DNA from: CAVSWT01 sp963777515
GTDB lineage: Bacteria; Bacteroidota; Ignavibacteria; Ignavibacteriales; Ignavibacteriaceae
Direction: 5' to 3'
DNA: 64,000 nt
Assembly (NCBI GenBank): GCA_963777515.1
Contig: CAVZQU010000004.1
Location: 504,200-568,199 of the forward strand
In this document: positions 9,589 through 18,103 of the stretch, piece after piece
Position numbering within the stretch: position 1 is the first letter of the stretch
How the letters are laid out: every line of letters begins with the position of its first letter
Position numbers and translations under genes: made by a program
Notes under the pieces: model-generated
The model's database searches: none
Seen by the model: only the letters and a program-made list of their open reading frames with translations
Told to the model about the DNA's origin: nothing

Positions 9589-10716
9589 CTAAATTTCTTC
9601 TATTTCGAGATTAATATTTCTTTTTTTGAGGTATGAAAGAATATAATCAAAACATGTTTTATTCTCACCTAAAAATTCAGGCGGTGATATTCCTTTTTTA
9701 GTATAAATATTTTTTGCTACTAAGTTCACTGCAGCTGTGCATGTATAACCTGTTGTTCTTGCCATTGAACTTTTTTTTGTAGAAGTATCAAATTCATCAT
9801 ACAAATTATATGTATACATTTTTTGCTTTTTATTTTTTAGGCCTTCAATCTTTACTCTTAGAATTGTAAACTCTTTTTCATTTTCTTTTAACTTCCACAA
9901 TGGAAAAAGCAGTTTAACTGTTAAATCCAATGGACGAATTTTCTCACCATTTTTTAATTCAATTAATTTTTCGCTAAAAAATCCTGTATCTTTTAGTAGT
10001 TTTATATTCTTCACATGCCCTGGATAGCGTAATGTTTTCTCAATCATGTTGGGAATTTTCATCGTTTTAATAAGAGTCCTTAGCCCATCAGTATTAAAAG
10101 CTTCAAGTGAACCGGCTTTTTCAAACTTAATAATTTCGACATCTGATAAAGCTGGTTTGACTACTAACTTTCTATCCTTTATATATCTTGCTGGACGAGT
10201 ATATTCCTCAATTACATCAACAGGAGAAAAGGGAGCTTTATATTGATAAGGTAATTTTCCGTTTTTAGGAAGGCCTCCTACATAACATTCGAATGATTTA
10301 ACATTCATTCTTTTGTTATGATAACCTAAAATAATGCTGCTCAATCCAGGCGCCACTCCACAATCAACAATTGCCGTTACATTCTTTTTCTTTGCGAGCT
10401 TATCAAGTTTAAAAGGATCTTCGCTAAAAAAAGAAATATCAACTAAATTTTTTGATTCTTCAATTATAGTTTTGATAGTATTAAAACCCATAAAACCTGG
10501 AACAGCGCAGACTACTAAATCTGAAACCTGAATTACTTTTTTAATATTTTCGGGTATAAGTAAATCAGTCTGTACGGTTTTAATGTTGTGATATTTATTT
10601 AACTTTTTAAGTTTTGCAGGATTAATATCTGCAACTTTAATCCGGTAGTTTTTTGAAAGGTCGGCTGCGATTGCGCTTCCGACCATTCCTGCGCCCAGAA
10701 CAATTATTTTTGTCAT
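9589..10716 (-). CDS. Saccharopine dehydrogenase family protein
   Basis: The 375-residue protein starts with a Rossmann nucleotide-binding motif (VLGAGMVGSAIA, residues 6-17). It continues with the catalytic-domain signatures of the saccharopine dehydrogenase family, for example the VDCGVAPGLSS segment near residue 117 and VKSFECYVGGLP. Members with this architecture oxidise or reduce substituted amino acids such as saccharopine, L-lysine or carboxynorspermidine. The exact substrate cannot be assigned. It may be co-transcribed with the upstream MscS gene, 63 bases away. Confidence 0.85.
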   Translation of the reverse strand: MTKIIVLGAGMVGSAIAADLSKNYRIKVADINPAKLKKLNKYHNIKTVQTDLLIPENIKKVIQVSDLVVCAVPGFMGFNTIKTIIEESKNLVDISFFSEDPFKLDKLAKKKNVTAIVDCGVAPGLSSIILGYHNKRMNVKSFECYVGGLPKNGKLPYQYKAPFSPVDVIEEYTRPARYIKDRKLVVKPALSDVEIIKFEKAGSLEAFNTDGLRTLIKTMKIPNMIEKTLRYPGHVKNIKLLKDTGFFSEKLIELKNGEKIRPLDLTVKLLFPLWKLKENEKEFTILRVKIEGLKNKKQKMYTYNLYDEFDTSTKKSSMARTTGYTCTAAVNLVAKNIYTKKGISPPEFLGENKTCFDYILSYLKKRNINLEIEEI

Positions 10717-10779
10717 ATTTTTTTCGATAAAATGTTAAGGAATTATCAACAATACCAAAATATTATAAATAAAAATAAA

Positions 10780-11589
10780 TTATTGTGTTTGATACATATG
10801 AATATCCCTTTGAGGGAAAGGTATGCTGATTTTATTTTCATCAAAAGCGTTTTTAACTTTTTCGATTGTATCAAAATAAACGCCCCAATAATCAGAAATA
10901 TTTACAAATGCTCGTACTGCAAAATTTACACTGCTGTCCGCAAGCTCTTTTACCAAAATTTGAGGAGCAGGATCAGTCAAAATTCTTTGATCACTTTCAA
11001 TAATATTTTTAATTACTGATCTGGCTTTTTGAATATTATCTTCATAACCAATTCCAAAAATCCATTCAGCTCTTCTGGTATCATTTGCACTAAAATTAGT
11101 TATAGTATCGCCCATCAATTTACTGTTTGGAACAACTACTTTAATATTATCCGGTGTTTTTAATTTTGTATATAGGATTTGAATTTCTTCAACTGTCCCT
11201 GCAGAACCTGCCGCATCTATAAAATCACCGGCTTTAAATGGACGGAAAATTATCAATAAAAATCCGGCAGCAAAGTTTGAAAGAGTTCCTTGAAAGGCAA
11301 GTCCAACAGCGAGTCCGGCAGCACCTATAACTGCAATGAAAGATGTTGTTTCTATTCCCACCTGTGAAAGTGTTGCAATAACAACAAATGCAACTAATAA
11401 AGTATATACTATATTTGAAGTAAAGACAGCTATTGTTTTTTCAACCTCTTTCTTTGCAAGTAATTTACTAGTGAATTTTTTTAAAGCTTTTGAAACCCAC
11501 AATCCTATAATTAAAATTGCAATAGCAGCTATAACTTTTATACCATATATCGTGGCAAATTCTTTGAGTTGAGGCAAGACGTTTTCCAT
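10780..11589 (-). CDS. mscS: Small-conductance mechanosensitive channel (MscS family)
   Basis: The protein is about 269 residues with three N-terminal membrane helices. The pore helix TM3 has the glycine/alanine-rich pattern AVIGAAGLAVGLAFQGTLSN. The beta domain that follows carries FKAGDFIDAAGSAGTVEEI. This is the minimal MscS size; the channel opens under membrane tension to release solutes on osmotic downshock. A frame extension back to TTG 11604 exists, but the ATG at 11589 follows an AAAGGG element and is preferred. Confidence 0.92.
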   Translation of the reverse strand: MENVLPQLKEFATIYGIKVIAAIAILIIGLWVSKALKKFTSKLLAKKEVEKTIAVFTSNIVYTLLVAFVVIATLSQVGIETTSFIAVIGAAGLAVGLAFQGTLSNFAAGFLLIIFRPFKAGDFIDAAGSAGTVEEIQILYTKLKTPDNIKVVVPNSKLMGDTITNFSANDTRRAEWIFGIGYEDNIQKARSVIKNIIESDQRILTDPAPQILVKELADSSVNFAVRAFVNISDYWGVYFDTIEKVKNAFDENKISIPFPQRDIHMYQTQ

Positions 11590-11848
11590 ATTTTTCCCTT
11601 TCAAATTAATTTATTTATGTATTCTTTTTTATTATCCCCTTATTTTTTAGTAATTCATTTAAATAAAAAAACTTTGTGGATTTTTTTTCAACAACTTAAA
11701 AATAAATATTAAAATGGCAAACTTTTCGGAACAATTTTACACGTTGAATCATATTAGAATAAAATTAAAAGTTCTCCCTCTTTTAACAAGTTAATAAATT
11801 TTTATTTGTTTCAGTTTGTTCAATTGTCCTAATTTACCGACTTATCAT

Positions 11849-11872
11849 CATGGTTCGACTCTGCTCACCATG
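11849..11872. repeat. Dispersed 24-base repeat, copy 1
   Basis: An imperfect palindrome beginning CATGGTTCGACTC and ending CTCACCATG. The same sequence with one difference occurs in the opposite orientation at 61543-61566. Both copies lie in gene-free AT-rich spacers. Confidence 0.6.
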
Positions 11873-11977
11873 AAATTTAACGGATTTCTATAGTCATCCC
11901 GGGCAGACTTGCATACCGGCAGGCAGGGTCGAGAGACAAAGTAATCTTACAAACTTACTTTACGTATTAGGCTTAAA

Positions 11978-12008
11978 TAAACCCGATTTCTTTGAGAAAT
12001 CGGGTTTA
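11978..12008. promoter_or_regulatory. Perfect 14-bp hairpin upstream of the pncB leader
   Basis: TAAACCCGATTTCT (11978-11991) and its exact reverse complement (11995-12008) are separated by a TTG loop. No T run follows on the plus strand (TATCTGCATG), so it is not a standard plus-strand terminator. On the minus strand it is 374 bases downstream of nothing coding. It may be a leader element, attenuator half or a cruciform-forming site ahead of the nicotinate phosphoribosyltransferase gene. Confidence 0.45.
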
Positions 12009-12018
12009 TATCTGCATG

Positions 12019-12081
12019 CTGTGAGTAACATGAGTTACTAAATGTAATAAAACAAACTAGGACACTCCTGTTTGTTCACAG
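12019..12081 (+). promoter_or_regulatory. Candidate structured leader (three-way junction) before pncB
   Basis: A closing stem CTGTGA (12019-12024) with TCACAG (12076-12081) encloses two hairpins. One is GTAAC/GTTAC with an ATGA loop (12025-12038). The other is ACAAAC-AGG/CCTGTTTGT with one bulged T and a 5-base loop (12052-12075). It ends 56 bases before the TTG start of the phosphoribosyltransferase gene. The position fits a cis-regulatory RNA for an NAD salvage gene; no known riboswitch class was matched. Confidence 0.4.
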
Positions 12082-12137
12082 TAACACATAATATTTTTGT
12101 TTATATTAATCATGAATAATAATTACAGGTCACTTCT

Positions 12138-13697
12138 TTGCTAAAAAAATTCGATCAAAAAATTACTGAAGGAGCCTTATTTACAGACCACTATCAACTG
12201 CTGATGGCTCAATTATATTTTAAAAATAATCTTCATGAAAAAACAGTTCAGTTCGATCATTACTTTAGAAATTATCCTGATTACGGTTCACACAAAGCAG
12301 GCTATTGTATTAACGCCGGACTTGAATGGCTGATTGATTGGCTTGAAAATACATCCTTTACTGAAGCTGAAATTGAAATTCTAAAGGCTCATAAAAACTC
12401 AAAAGGCGAAAGATTATTTCATGATGATTTTTTAGATTGGTTAAAAAAGAATGGAAGTTTTAAATCTTTATATATTAAGTCAATTCCTGAAGGAAGAGTA
12501 GTTCATCCAAATGAACCGTTAACTATCATTGAAGGGCCTGCCGCAATTGCTCAAATTTTCGAAACAGTATTATTAAACAATTTAAACTTTCAAACATTAA
12601 TTGCTACTAAAGCTTCCCGCATAAAAGAAATGACCAAAGGTCAGATGCTGATAGATTTTGGAACGAGAAGAGCGCAGGATAGAGGGGCAATAGCAGCTGT
12701 TAGAGCGGCATTAATTGGCGGCGCTGACTTTTCATCAAACGTAGGAATTTCAAATTTGCTTGGCTATCCTCCCAAAGGAACACATTCTCATAGCATGGTA
12801 CAATTATATCTTGCGTTAGGAATGTCAGAACTGGATGCTTTTGAAGCTTTTGCAAATTTATACCCTGATGAATGTGTTTTATTAGTTGATACAATTAATA
12901 CCATTGAAAGCGGTATACCAAACGCAATAAAAGTTTTTAAAAACTTAAAAAAGCGTGGACATAAACCAATAGCCATTAGATTGGATTCAGGAGATCTTGC
13001 TTACTTAAGTATTATTGCTGTTCAAATGTTAGATGACGCAGGATTAAATGAAGTTGGAATTGTGCTTTCGAATGAGTTGGATGAAATGAACATTTGGCAA
13101 ATAATAAGTCAGATTAGAGAAGATGCGCCCAAGCATCAAGTTGATCCTGACAATTTAATAAAGCGGTTGACTTATGGTGTCGGAACCAGATTGATTACTT
13201 CAGAAGGAGCCCCGGCTTTAGGCGGCGTATATAAACTAGTTGCGCTGGATAATAAAAATGAATGGATTCCTGCAATTAAAATTTCCGAGTCAGTTGAAAA
13301 AATTCCTAATCCTGGCAATAAGCAAGTTTATAGAATTTATAATAATACAAATGAAGCTACGGCAGATTTAGTTGCTTTGATTGACGAGGATATAATTAAA
13401 AGTGAAAAATTGGTTTTACGACATTCATTCGATCAAAGTAAAAAAAGAGTATTGAATAAAAATCAGATAAAAGAAATTGAACCACTGCTTGTGGATATTT
13501 ATAAGGATGGAAATCTTGTTTACGATTTCCCATCAATAGAAGACATAAGGAAGCAGCGCGAAAAAGATTTGAACAGACTTGATACTGGTGTAAAGAGATT
13601 AATTTACCCGCATCTTTATCACGTTTCCATCACTCCTAAAATTTGGGATTTGAGAAATGAACTTATCGATAAATTAAATTACTCAAATGGAATTTAA
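12138..13697 (+). CDS. pncB: Nicotinate phosphoribosyltransferase
   Basis: The 519-residue cytoplasmic enzyme converts nicotinate, PRPP and ATP to nicotinate mononucleotide in NAD salvage. Family signatures are the N-terminal ALFTDHYQLLMAQLYF, the FGTRRAQDRGAIAAVRAA loop with the active-site region, the PPKGTHSHSMVQ segment containing the catalytic histidine, and LDSGDLAYLS. An in-frame stop just upstream (12120-12122) and absence of any earlier ATG make TTG 12138 the start, with an AGG element seven to ten bases before it. The length agrees with the longer bacterial subfamily. A structured leader precedes the gene. Confidence 0.95.
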   Translation: MLKKFDQKITEGALFTDHYQLLMAQLYFKNNLHEKTVQFDHYFRNYPDYGSHKAGYCINAGLEWLIDWLENTSFTEAEIEILKAHKNSKGERLFHDDFLDWLKKNGSFKSLYIKSIPEGRVVHPNEPLTIIEGPAAIAQIFETVLLNNLNFQTLIATKASRIKEMTKGQMLIDFGTRRAQDRGAIAAVRAALIGGADFSSNVGISNLLGYPPKGTHSHSMVQLYLALGMSELDAFEAFANLYPDECVLLVDTINTIESGIPNAIKVFKNLKKRGHKPIAIRLDSGDLAYLSIIAVQMLDDAGLNEVGIVLSNELDEMNIWQIISQIREDAPKHQVDPDNLIKRLTYGVGTRLITSEGAPALGGVYKLVALDNKNEWIPAIKISESVEKIPNPGNKQVYRIYNNTNEATADLVALIDEDIIKSEKLVLRHSFDQSKKRVLNKNQIKEIEPLLVDIYKDGNLVYDFPSIEDIRKQREKDLNRLDTGVKRLIYPHLYHVSITPKIWDLRNELIDKLNYSNGI

Positions 13698-13812
13698 TTT
13701 TTAGTAGAAGTTAATCAAAAATAAATATTGGAAAAGATGATATCTTTGTTTTACCGAAGTCTTCTGCAGAACAAAAATTTAACAAAAATGCCATCTTTCA
13801 GAATAGTTATTA

Positions 13813-14835
13813 TTAATTAGATAAAAAAGTTCCTACCACTTCTTCAAATTTTTTCATTTCGCAGCCAGGACCTAAATGTCCGCACTTATTATTGAAAATA
13901 TAAATTTCTGAGTTTATAAATTTTGCAAATTCCATTGCCGGATTTGGATTAACCATATGGTCAGTTAGGTTTACTATTATAAGCATTCTTGCTTTAATAT
14001 AATCTGCCGTTAGTTTCATTGACTCTGCAAATTGAGAAAAAATATCCTGCTGCATCATAGCTTTTAATTGCGATTCCCAATCATATGAATGAAAACGACT
14101 CTTAATGCTTTCGTATCTTGTCTGCATAAAGGCATCAATATCTTCCGGTTTTGTTTGATCGACCCTAAACTGTGGTGTTTGAATATTAAGAGTTTGAACA
14201 TTAATTATATCTTTAATTAAATCTTCATCGCTAATGTTATACTTATGCCCTTGTTCAATAATATCCAGCTCTGTTTTCCAAAGAAGTAAATCGTAAGATG
14301 TAAGTTTTGGAGAACCAACATAACTTACTGCTTTATCCATAAAATCTGGATAAGAAGTAATCCATTGAAAAGTCTGCATACCTCCCATAGAACCGCCTAT
14401 AACAGTATAGATATGATTTATATTTAAAACTTTGGTCAGCAGCTTGTATTGTGAGTTAACCATATCCTTAATATTAAAAACCGGAAATTTTGAATTGGGC
14501 TGTTCTTCACTATTTGAAGGAGAAGAAGAAATTCCATCACCTAAAGCATCAACAGCAATTACATAATACTTATTTGTATCAATCAATTTATCAGGCCCAA
14601 TTAGACTTAAGAGCCCCTCGGTAGTTCCACCAAACCATGTTGGAAACAAAATTATATTTGATTTGTCTTTATTCATTTCTCCTAAAGTTCGATAGCCAAC
14701 TTTGCAATTAATTATTGTATTTCCATTTGTAAGACTTAAATCGCCGATGTTTGCTATCTGTAAATTACCATCAGCAAATAAAAAAGATGAAAGTGAAAAA
14801 AGTATTACAAAAATAAGCTTAATGTTTTTTGACAT
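13813..14835 (-). CDS. Exported alpha/beta hydrolase of the homoserine acetyltransferase (MetX) family
   Basis: The 340-residue protein has a signal peptide (about residues 1-21) followed by a MetX-like alpha/beta hydrolase fold. The nucleophile elbow GGSMGG places the catalytic serine at residue 149. A late aspartate lies in LTDHMVNP and the catalytic histidine in NKCGHLGPG. True homoserine acetyltransferases are cytoplasmic, so a secreted member is more likely an esterase or acyltransferase of unknown substrate. The start ATG has a GAGG element upstream. It stands alone, divergent from the 14958 gene. Confidence 0.85.
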   Translation of the reverse strand: MSKNIKLIFVILFSLSSFLFADGNLQIANIGDLSLTNGNTIINCKVGYRTLGEMNKDKSNIILFPTWFGGTTEGLLSLIGPDKLIDTNKYYVIAVDALGDGISSSPSNSEEQPNSKFPVFNIKDMVNSQYKLLTKVLNINHIYTVIGGSMGGMQTFQWITSYPDFMDKAVSYVGSPKLTSYDLLLWKTELDIIEQGHKYNISDEDLIKDIINVQTLNIQTPQFRVDQTKPEDIDAFMQTRYESIKSRFHSYDWESQLKAMMQQDIFSQFAESMKLTADYIKARMLIIVNLTDHMVNPNPAMEFAKFINSEIYIFNNKCGHLGPGCEMKKFEEVVGTFLSN

Positions 14836-14957
14836 AGCGAGGTTCCTCGAGATTTGAAATTAAAGAGAAATATAAAAGGGTTTGCATAATGTTAATTTGA
14901 TACGCTTTAAATGACTTCTTAAATAAACTGTCTTTATCTAATTACAGGTAAAACATA

Positions 14958-15470
14958 ATGAGTTTAAGAATTAAAAACTATCTGAAAAGAAATCAAAATA
15001 ATGTTAAATTGGATTGTAATAATTTAAGCATAGAGGTGAGTTTAATGGATGGAAATCTTAAAATTCCTTCTGAAATTTTAGAACTAATTAAACGCGGTAA
15101 TAAAATCGAAGCAATTAAAATGCTTCGCGGGGAACTAAATATAGGCTTAAAAGAAGCCAAAGGTATAGTCGACAAAATTTCCTCAGGTTCTACAATAGAT
15201 AATAATTTTATTAAGACAAAGAATATTTCAGTATCTGAAAAAGCATTAGATTTTTTAAGAAAAGGGAAAAAGATTGATGCCGTAAAAGTTGTGCGGGAAG
15301 AAATGGGTTTAGGCCTTAAAGATTCAAAAGACATAGTGGAAAAAGTTCTTTTGGAGAATTCTGAAGTGAAGGAATTATATTCTGCACATAGTCGTGAAGG
15401 TGTTAGGAAATTTTTCTTTGCTGTCTCATTATTAATTTTAATTTATTTGATTATTTATCTATTGCGTTAA
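14958..15470 (+). CDS. Membrane-anchored protein with two ribosomal L7/L12 C-terminal-like repeats
   Basis: The 170-residue protein contains two copies of a motif of about 35 residues resembling the C-terminal domain of ribosomal protein bL12. Copy 1 (about residues 37-73) has IEAIKMLRGELNIGLKEAK and copy 2 (about 93-130) has IDAVKVVREEMGLGLKDSK. A hydrophobic helix at about 150-168 anchors it in the membrane. In bL12 this face recruits translation GTPases; whether that is kept here is unknown. ATG 14958 is the first start; an internal ATG at 15045 has a better AGAGGTGAG element and would remove 29 non-conserved residues. Confidence 0.7.
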   Translation: MSLRIKNYLKRNQNNVKLDCNNLSIEVSLMDGNLKIPSEILELIKRGNKIEAIKMLRGELNIGLKEAKGIVDKISSGSTIDNNFIKTKNISVSEKALDFLRKGKKIDAVKVVREEMGLGLKDSKDIVEKVLLENSEVKELYSAHSREGVRKFFFAVSLLILIYLIIYLLR

Positions 15471-15634
15471 TATACAACCAACAATAATATCTTGGTTTAT
15501 CATTAAAAATTAAAGTAAAAATTCTTTGGTATGAACTTTTACTTATAAAAAATCAGCTTTTCTTTTTCATTTTTAATTACTATTCTATATTTTCTATTAG
15601 TTACAATCATAAATTAATGTTTTATAAATAGCTT

Positions 15635-16057
15635 ATGTTCGAACTCCATCAACAATTGAAGAATGATACATTTTTAATTGGCTCATTCCCGCTTTCACTT
15701 TTACTGTTGAATAACGACTCTAATTACCCCTGGTTTATTCTAGTCCCTCAAATAGAAGAGGTAAAAGAAATTTATGAATTAAGTGAGGAAGATCAAGTTC
15801 AGCTTTTGAAGGAATCATCTTATCTTGCAAGCATCTTACAAAAGAATTACCGGCCTAACAAAATAAACATTGCAGCACTTGGGAATGTAGTTCCGCAACT
15901 GCATATACATCATATTGTACGTTATAAAATTGACGCTGCATGGCCGCAGCCTGTTTGGGGAAAAGTCCCTTCTAAGCCTTATTCGGATGAATTAAAGTCA
16001 ATTGTTTTTGAAAAATTAAGAGGCATTTTAAAAAATAATTTTACTTTCAATATTTAA
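15635..16057 (+). CDS. HIT family protein (histidine triad hydrolase)
   Basis: The 140-residue protein carries the histidine triad VPQLHIHHIV, with histidines at residues 90, 92 and 93, and a following W-rich segment AAWPQPVWG typical of a bacterial HIT subgroup. HIT proteins hydrolyse or transfer nucleotidyl groups on substrates such as adenosine phosphoramidates or dinucleoside polyphosphates. The substrate is not known. It starts at ATG 15635 and is monocistronic as far as can be seen. Confidence 0.88.
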   Translation: MFELHQQLKNDTFLIGSFPLSLLLLNNDSNYPWFILVPQIEEVKEIYELSEEDQVQLLKESSYLASILQKNYRPNKINIAALGNVVPQLHIHHIVRYKIDAAWPQPVWGKVPSKPYSDELKSIVFEKLRGILKNNFTFNI

Positions 16058-16216
16058 TTTCTTACCATTCTATGGTGATTAATTTTAATATTAATCTGTT
16101 TTTATTTATAAACAATAAATTCCATCCTCAACTAAATTTAGTTATTAATCACAAATACATTCTCAGTTGTTTAGTTAATTAATAGAAAAATTTAATTAAT
16201 TATTTGAGAGGTAGTT

Positions 16217-16690
16217 ATGCCGGCAAAAAAATTAAAAAAATTTCTGGATGATAATAATATCAAGTATATATCTATCAGCCATTCTTCTGCATATACCTCG
16301 CAGGAAATTGCTGCATCTGCGCATATTCCAGGTAAAGAACTTGCAAAAACAGTTATAATAAAAATAAACAGTAAGATGGCTATGGCAGTCATTCCTGGCT
16401 CTTATAAAATCGATTTACATCTTTTAAAAGAAATTATGAGAAATGAAAATATCCGCATTGCCAGTGAATACGAGTTTGCCGATAAGTTTCCGGAATGCGA
16501 AATCGGAGCCATGCCCCCATTTGGTAACCTATATGATATGGAAGTTTATGTAGCAGGAAGCCTTGCTGAAGATGAAGAGATTGCATTCAATGCATGTTCA
16601 CACACGGAATTAATAAAAATGTCTTATAAAGATTTCGAAAGATTGGTTCATCCCAAAGTGCTTGAGTTTTCATACTTATCAAGGTTATAA
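16217..16690 (+). CDS. YbaK/EbsC-type aminoacyl-tRNA deacylase
   Basis: The 157-residue protein matches the YbaK/ProX editing fold: the early HSSAYTSQEIAASAHIPGKELAKT segment contains the conserved lysine region and the GAMPPFG motif (about residues 95-101) forms the substrate pocket. Such free-standing domains hydrolyse mischarged tRNAs, for example Ala-tRNA(Pro) or Cys-tRNA(Pro). The exact specificity cannot be assigned. A GAGAGG ribosome binding site precedes the ATG. A structured RNA region begins 10 bases after the stop. Confidence 0.88.
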   Translation: MPAKKLKKFLDDNNIKYISISHSSAYTSQEIAASAHIPGKELAKTVIIKINSKMAMAVIPGSYKIDLHLLKEIMRNENIRIASEYEFADKFPECEIGAMPPFGNLYDMEVYVAGSLAEDEEIAFNACSHTELIKMSYKDFERLVHPKVLEFSYLSRL

Positions 16691-16700
16691 ATAAAATTTT

Positions 16701-16828
16701 GATGAGGCTGCCTTAATCATTCAAAAATAATGGGAACCTATAAACCATCACGAAAATAGGTCCCAACAAACCCGCATCCTCGGGGAGTGAGGAAAGAATG
16801 ATTTTTTTGGAAGTGAGACAACCTCATC
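16701..16828. ncRNA. Candidate structured RNA between convergent genes
   Basis: Nested complementary segments give a clear fold. P1 is GATGAGG (16701-16707) with CCTCATC (16822-16828), extended by TG/CA. P2 is AATCATTC (16715-16722) with GAATGATT (16796-16803). P3 is GGGA-CCTAT (16732-16741, one bulged A) with ATAGGTCCC (16756-16764). P4 is CCCG/CGGG (16771-16784). The total is about 128 nt with a junction closed by P2. It sits between the ends of the YbaK gene and a leftward exported protein gene, so it could be a 3' UTR element, an independent small RNA or an unusual bidirectional terminator. The transcribed strand is not determinable. It does not match SRP, tmRNA or tRNA. Confidence 0.5.
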
Positions 16829-16841
16829 TAAAGTTTTATTA

Positions 16842-17282
16842 TTACTTATTTGACTCAAGTGTAAATACACCGCTTACTATTTTCCAGCCGTTACCGTTTT
16901 TTACTAATGTTAGGTAGCCGTCCTGTTTAACTGCTGCATCAGAAATAGAAATTTTTGCCGTTGCCACATTGTTATTACCATCTATTGAGGTAACTTCAAG
17001 GTTTCTTTTCCAGCCGCCTGTTGTTCCTGCCTTAACTTTTTCAACAAATTGTTCACCGGTTTCAGTCATTGTTTTATTAGTAATTTTATTAACAGTGACT
17101 AAAGTAGCTTCAGGGTAAAGTGCATTTTCAAGAGTGTTTATATTACGAGTGTCAGTACTGCTTACATAATTGTCAATAGTTTTTTCAATCTCATCCTTTT
17201 GTGCAGGGTTATTTGCAAAAACAGAAGAAGAAACAGCGAAAACCATCAACAAACAAACAAAAGAATAAAAAAATCTTTTCAT
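16842..17282 (-). CDS. Exported lumazine-binding-like (NTF2 fold) protein
   Basis: The 146-residue protein has a signal peptide (about residues 1-24). It is followed by a domain resembling the putative lumazine-binding family of NTF2-like proteins: IEKTIDNYVSSTDTRN, LYPEATLVTV, and a C-terminal GYLTLVKNGNGWKIVSGVF strand pair. These are small periplasmic or surface proteins of unknown role, related to SnoaL/DUF4440 folds. A strong AAGAAGG element precedes the ATG. Confidence 0.75.
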   Translation of the reverse strand: MKRFFYSFVCLLMVFAVSSSVFANNPAQKDEIEKTIDNYVSSTDTRNINTLENALYPEATLVTVNKITNKTMTETGEQFVEKVKAGTTGGWKRNLEVTSIDGNNNVATAKISISDAAVKQDGYLTLVKNGNGWKIVSGVFTLESNK

Positions 17283-17521
17283 AACAACCTTCTTTTATAT
17301 GTAATAGATTAAACTTTATATTTAATTAATATTTATAACGGTGTAAAAATTATTAAAGTTTTGGAGGAAAGTTTCAAATATTTATAGAAACGGTAGAATT
17401 AAACTTTATTCGGCTTTAAAATTATTTGAAGGGAGATTTGAAGGTATGAATTGAAAATTTTGAATTTTGGGCGGTTAAAATTTAGGACGTATTTCGAAAA
17501 GAAAATCTATTTTACTTGAAT

Positions 17522-18046
17522 TTATTGTTCCAAAAAATATTCATAAAATTCATCAACTTCTTTCATTTCGGATTCAGTATAGCGTGCAAAAAGCGTTTCT
17601 CCGGCAGTTTCTTTAATCGCGGATATTCCAACATCAATTAATCTAATACCGGTTGGAGTTAAAATTATATTATCGTATGGATGTCCTCCATAACCTGAAG
17701 GTCTTTTTATTTCTCTATGACAAAATCCTTCTTTGTTTAAATGCTTTAATTCATCAACAAATACAGAAAATAGAGTTTCACGAACTTCCTTTTCTAATGA
17801 CCTCGGTTCAAGAATAGTCAATCTCTCCATAATGAGAATTTGATTTTCGCCTTCAATATCAACTCTGATAAATTTTACAACAAGATCATTTATCTGATTT
17901 GCATATTTCATATTTTTTGCTTCAACGGAAATCTCAACTCTTGATTCAGGCGTAAAAATTTTCCCGGCTTCAGTCTTGGATAATGCAACAACTTGATTAT
18001 TATTACCTCTTGAAAGTTCTTTAGGATATTTGTTTAAAAATTAGGC
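17522..18046 (-). pseudogene. Protein kinase-like protein, frameshifted near its 5' end
   Basis: The main frame (17522-17911, 129 residues) encodes a kinase-fold C-lobe: HREIKRPSGYGGHPYDNIIL resembles the HRD-x-K-x-x-N catalytic loop and LIDVG resembles the DFG magnesium loop. The same frame stays open upstream to 18040 without a start codon and continues N-lobe-like sequence. A start ATG at 18046 reads four codons and then stops in a T5 run (on the minus strand); one extra T would join it to the main frame, giving about 175 residues. The gene is therefore either frameshifted or carries a sequencing error. The kinase assignment rests on motifs only. Confidence 0.6.
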
Positions 18047-18103
18047 ATTTAATCGGCAACTCAAAGATAAAGGTTGTCCATAAAAATTTGATGATATTTT
18101 TTA

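Larger units (their letters stand above)
11590..12137. other. Intergenic region with repeats and a structured leader
   Basis: This gap of about 550 bases separates the divergent mscS and nicotinate phosphoribosyltransferase genes and holds no gene. It contains, left to right, a 24-base dispersed repeat, a degenerate copy (11914-11927) of the small CCTACCGGTAGGCAGG-type repeat, a perfect 14-bp hairpin, and a multi-stem leader just before the phosphoribosyltransferase gene. The last three are described separately or in the findings. Confidence 0.6.

Noticed and set aside
11849..11872. GGTTCGACTC resembles a tRNA T-arm
   Set aside because: No acceptor stem, D-arm or anticodon arm around it; a second copy lies in another spacer.
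12019..12081. Assignment to a known NAD+ riboswitch class
   Set aside because: The stems do not match a consensus I can confirm; kept only as a candidate leader.
16701..16828. Possible 6S, SRP or tmRNA
   Set aside because: Lacks the SRP apical motif, the tmRNA tag frame and the long single hairpin of 6S RNA.
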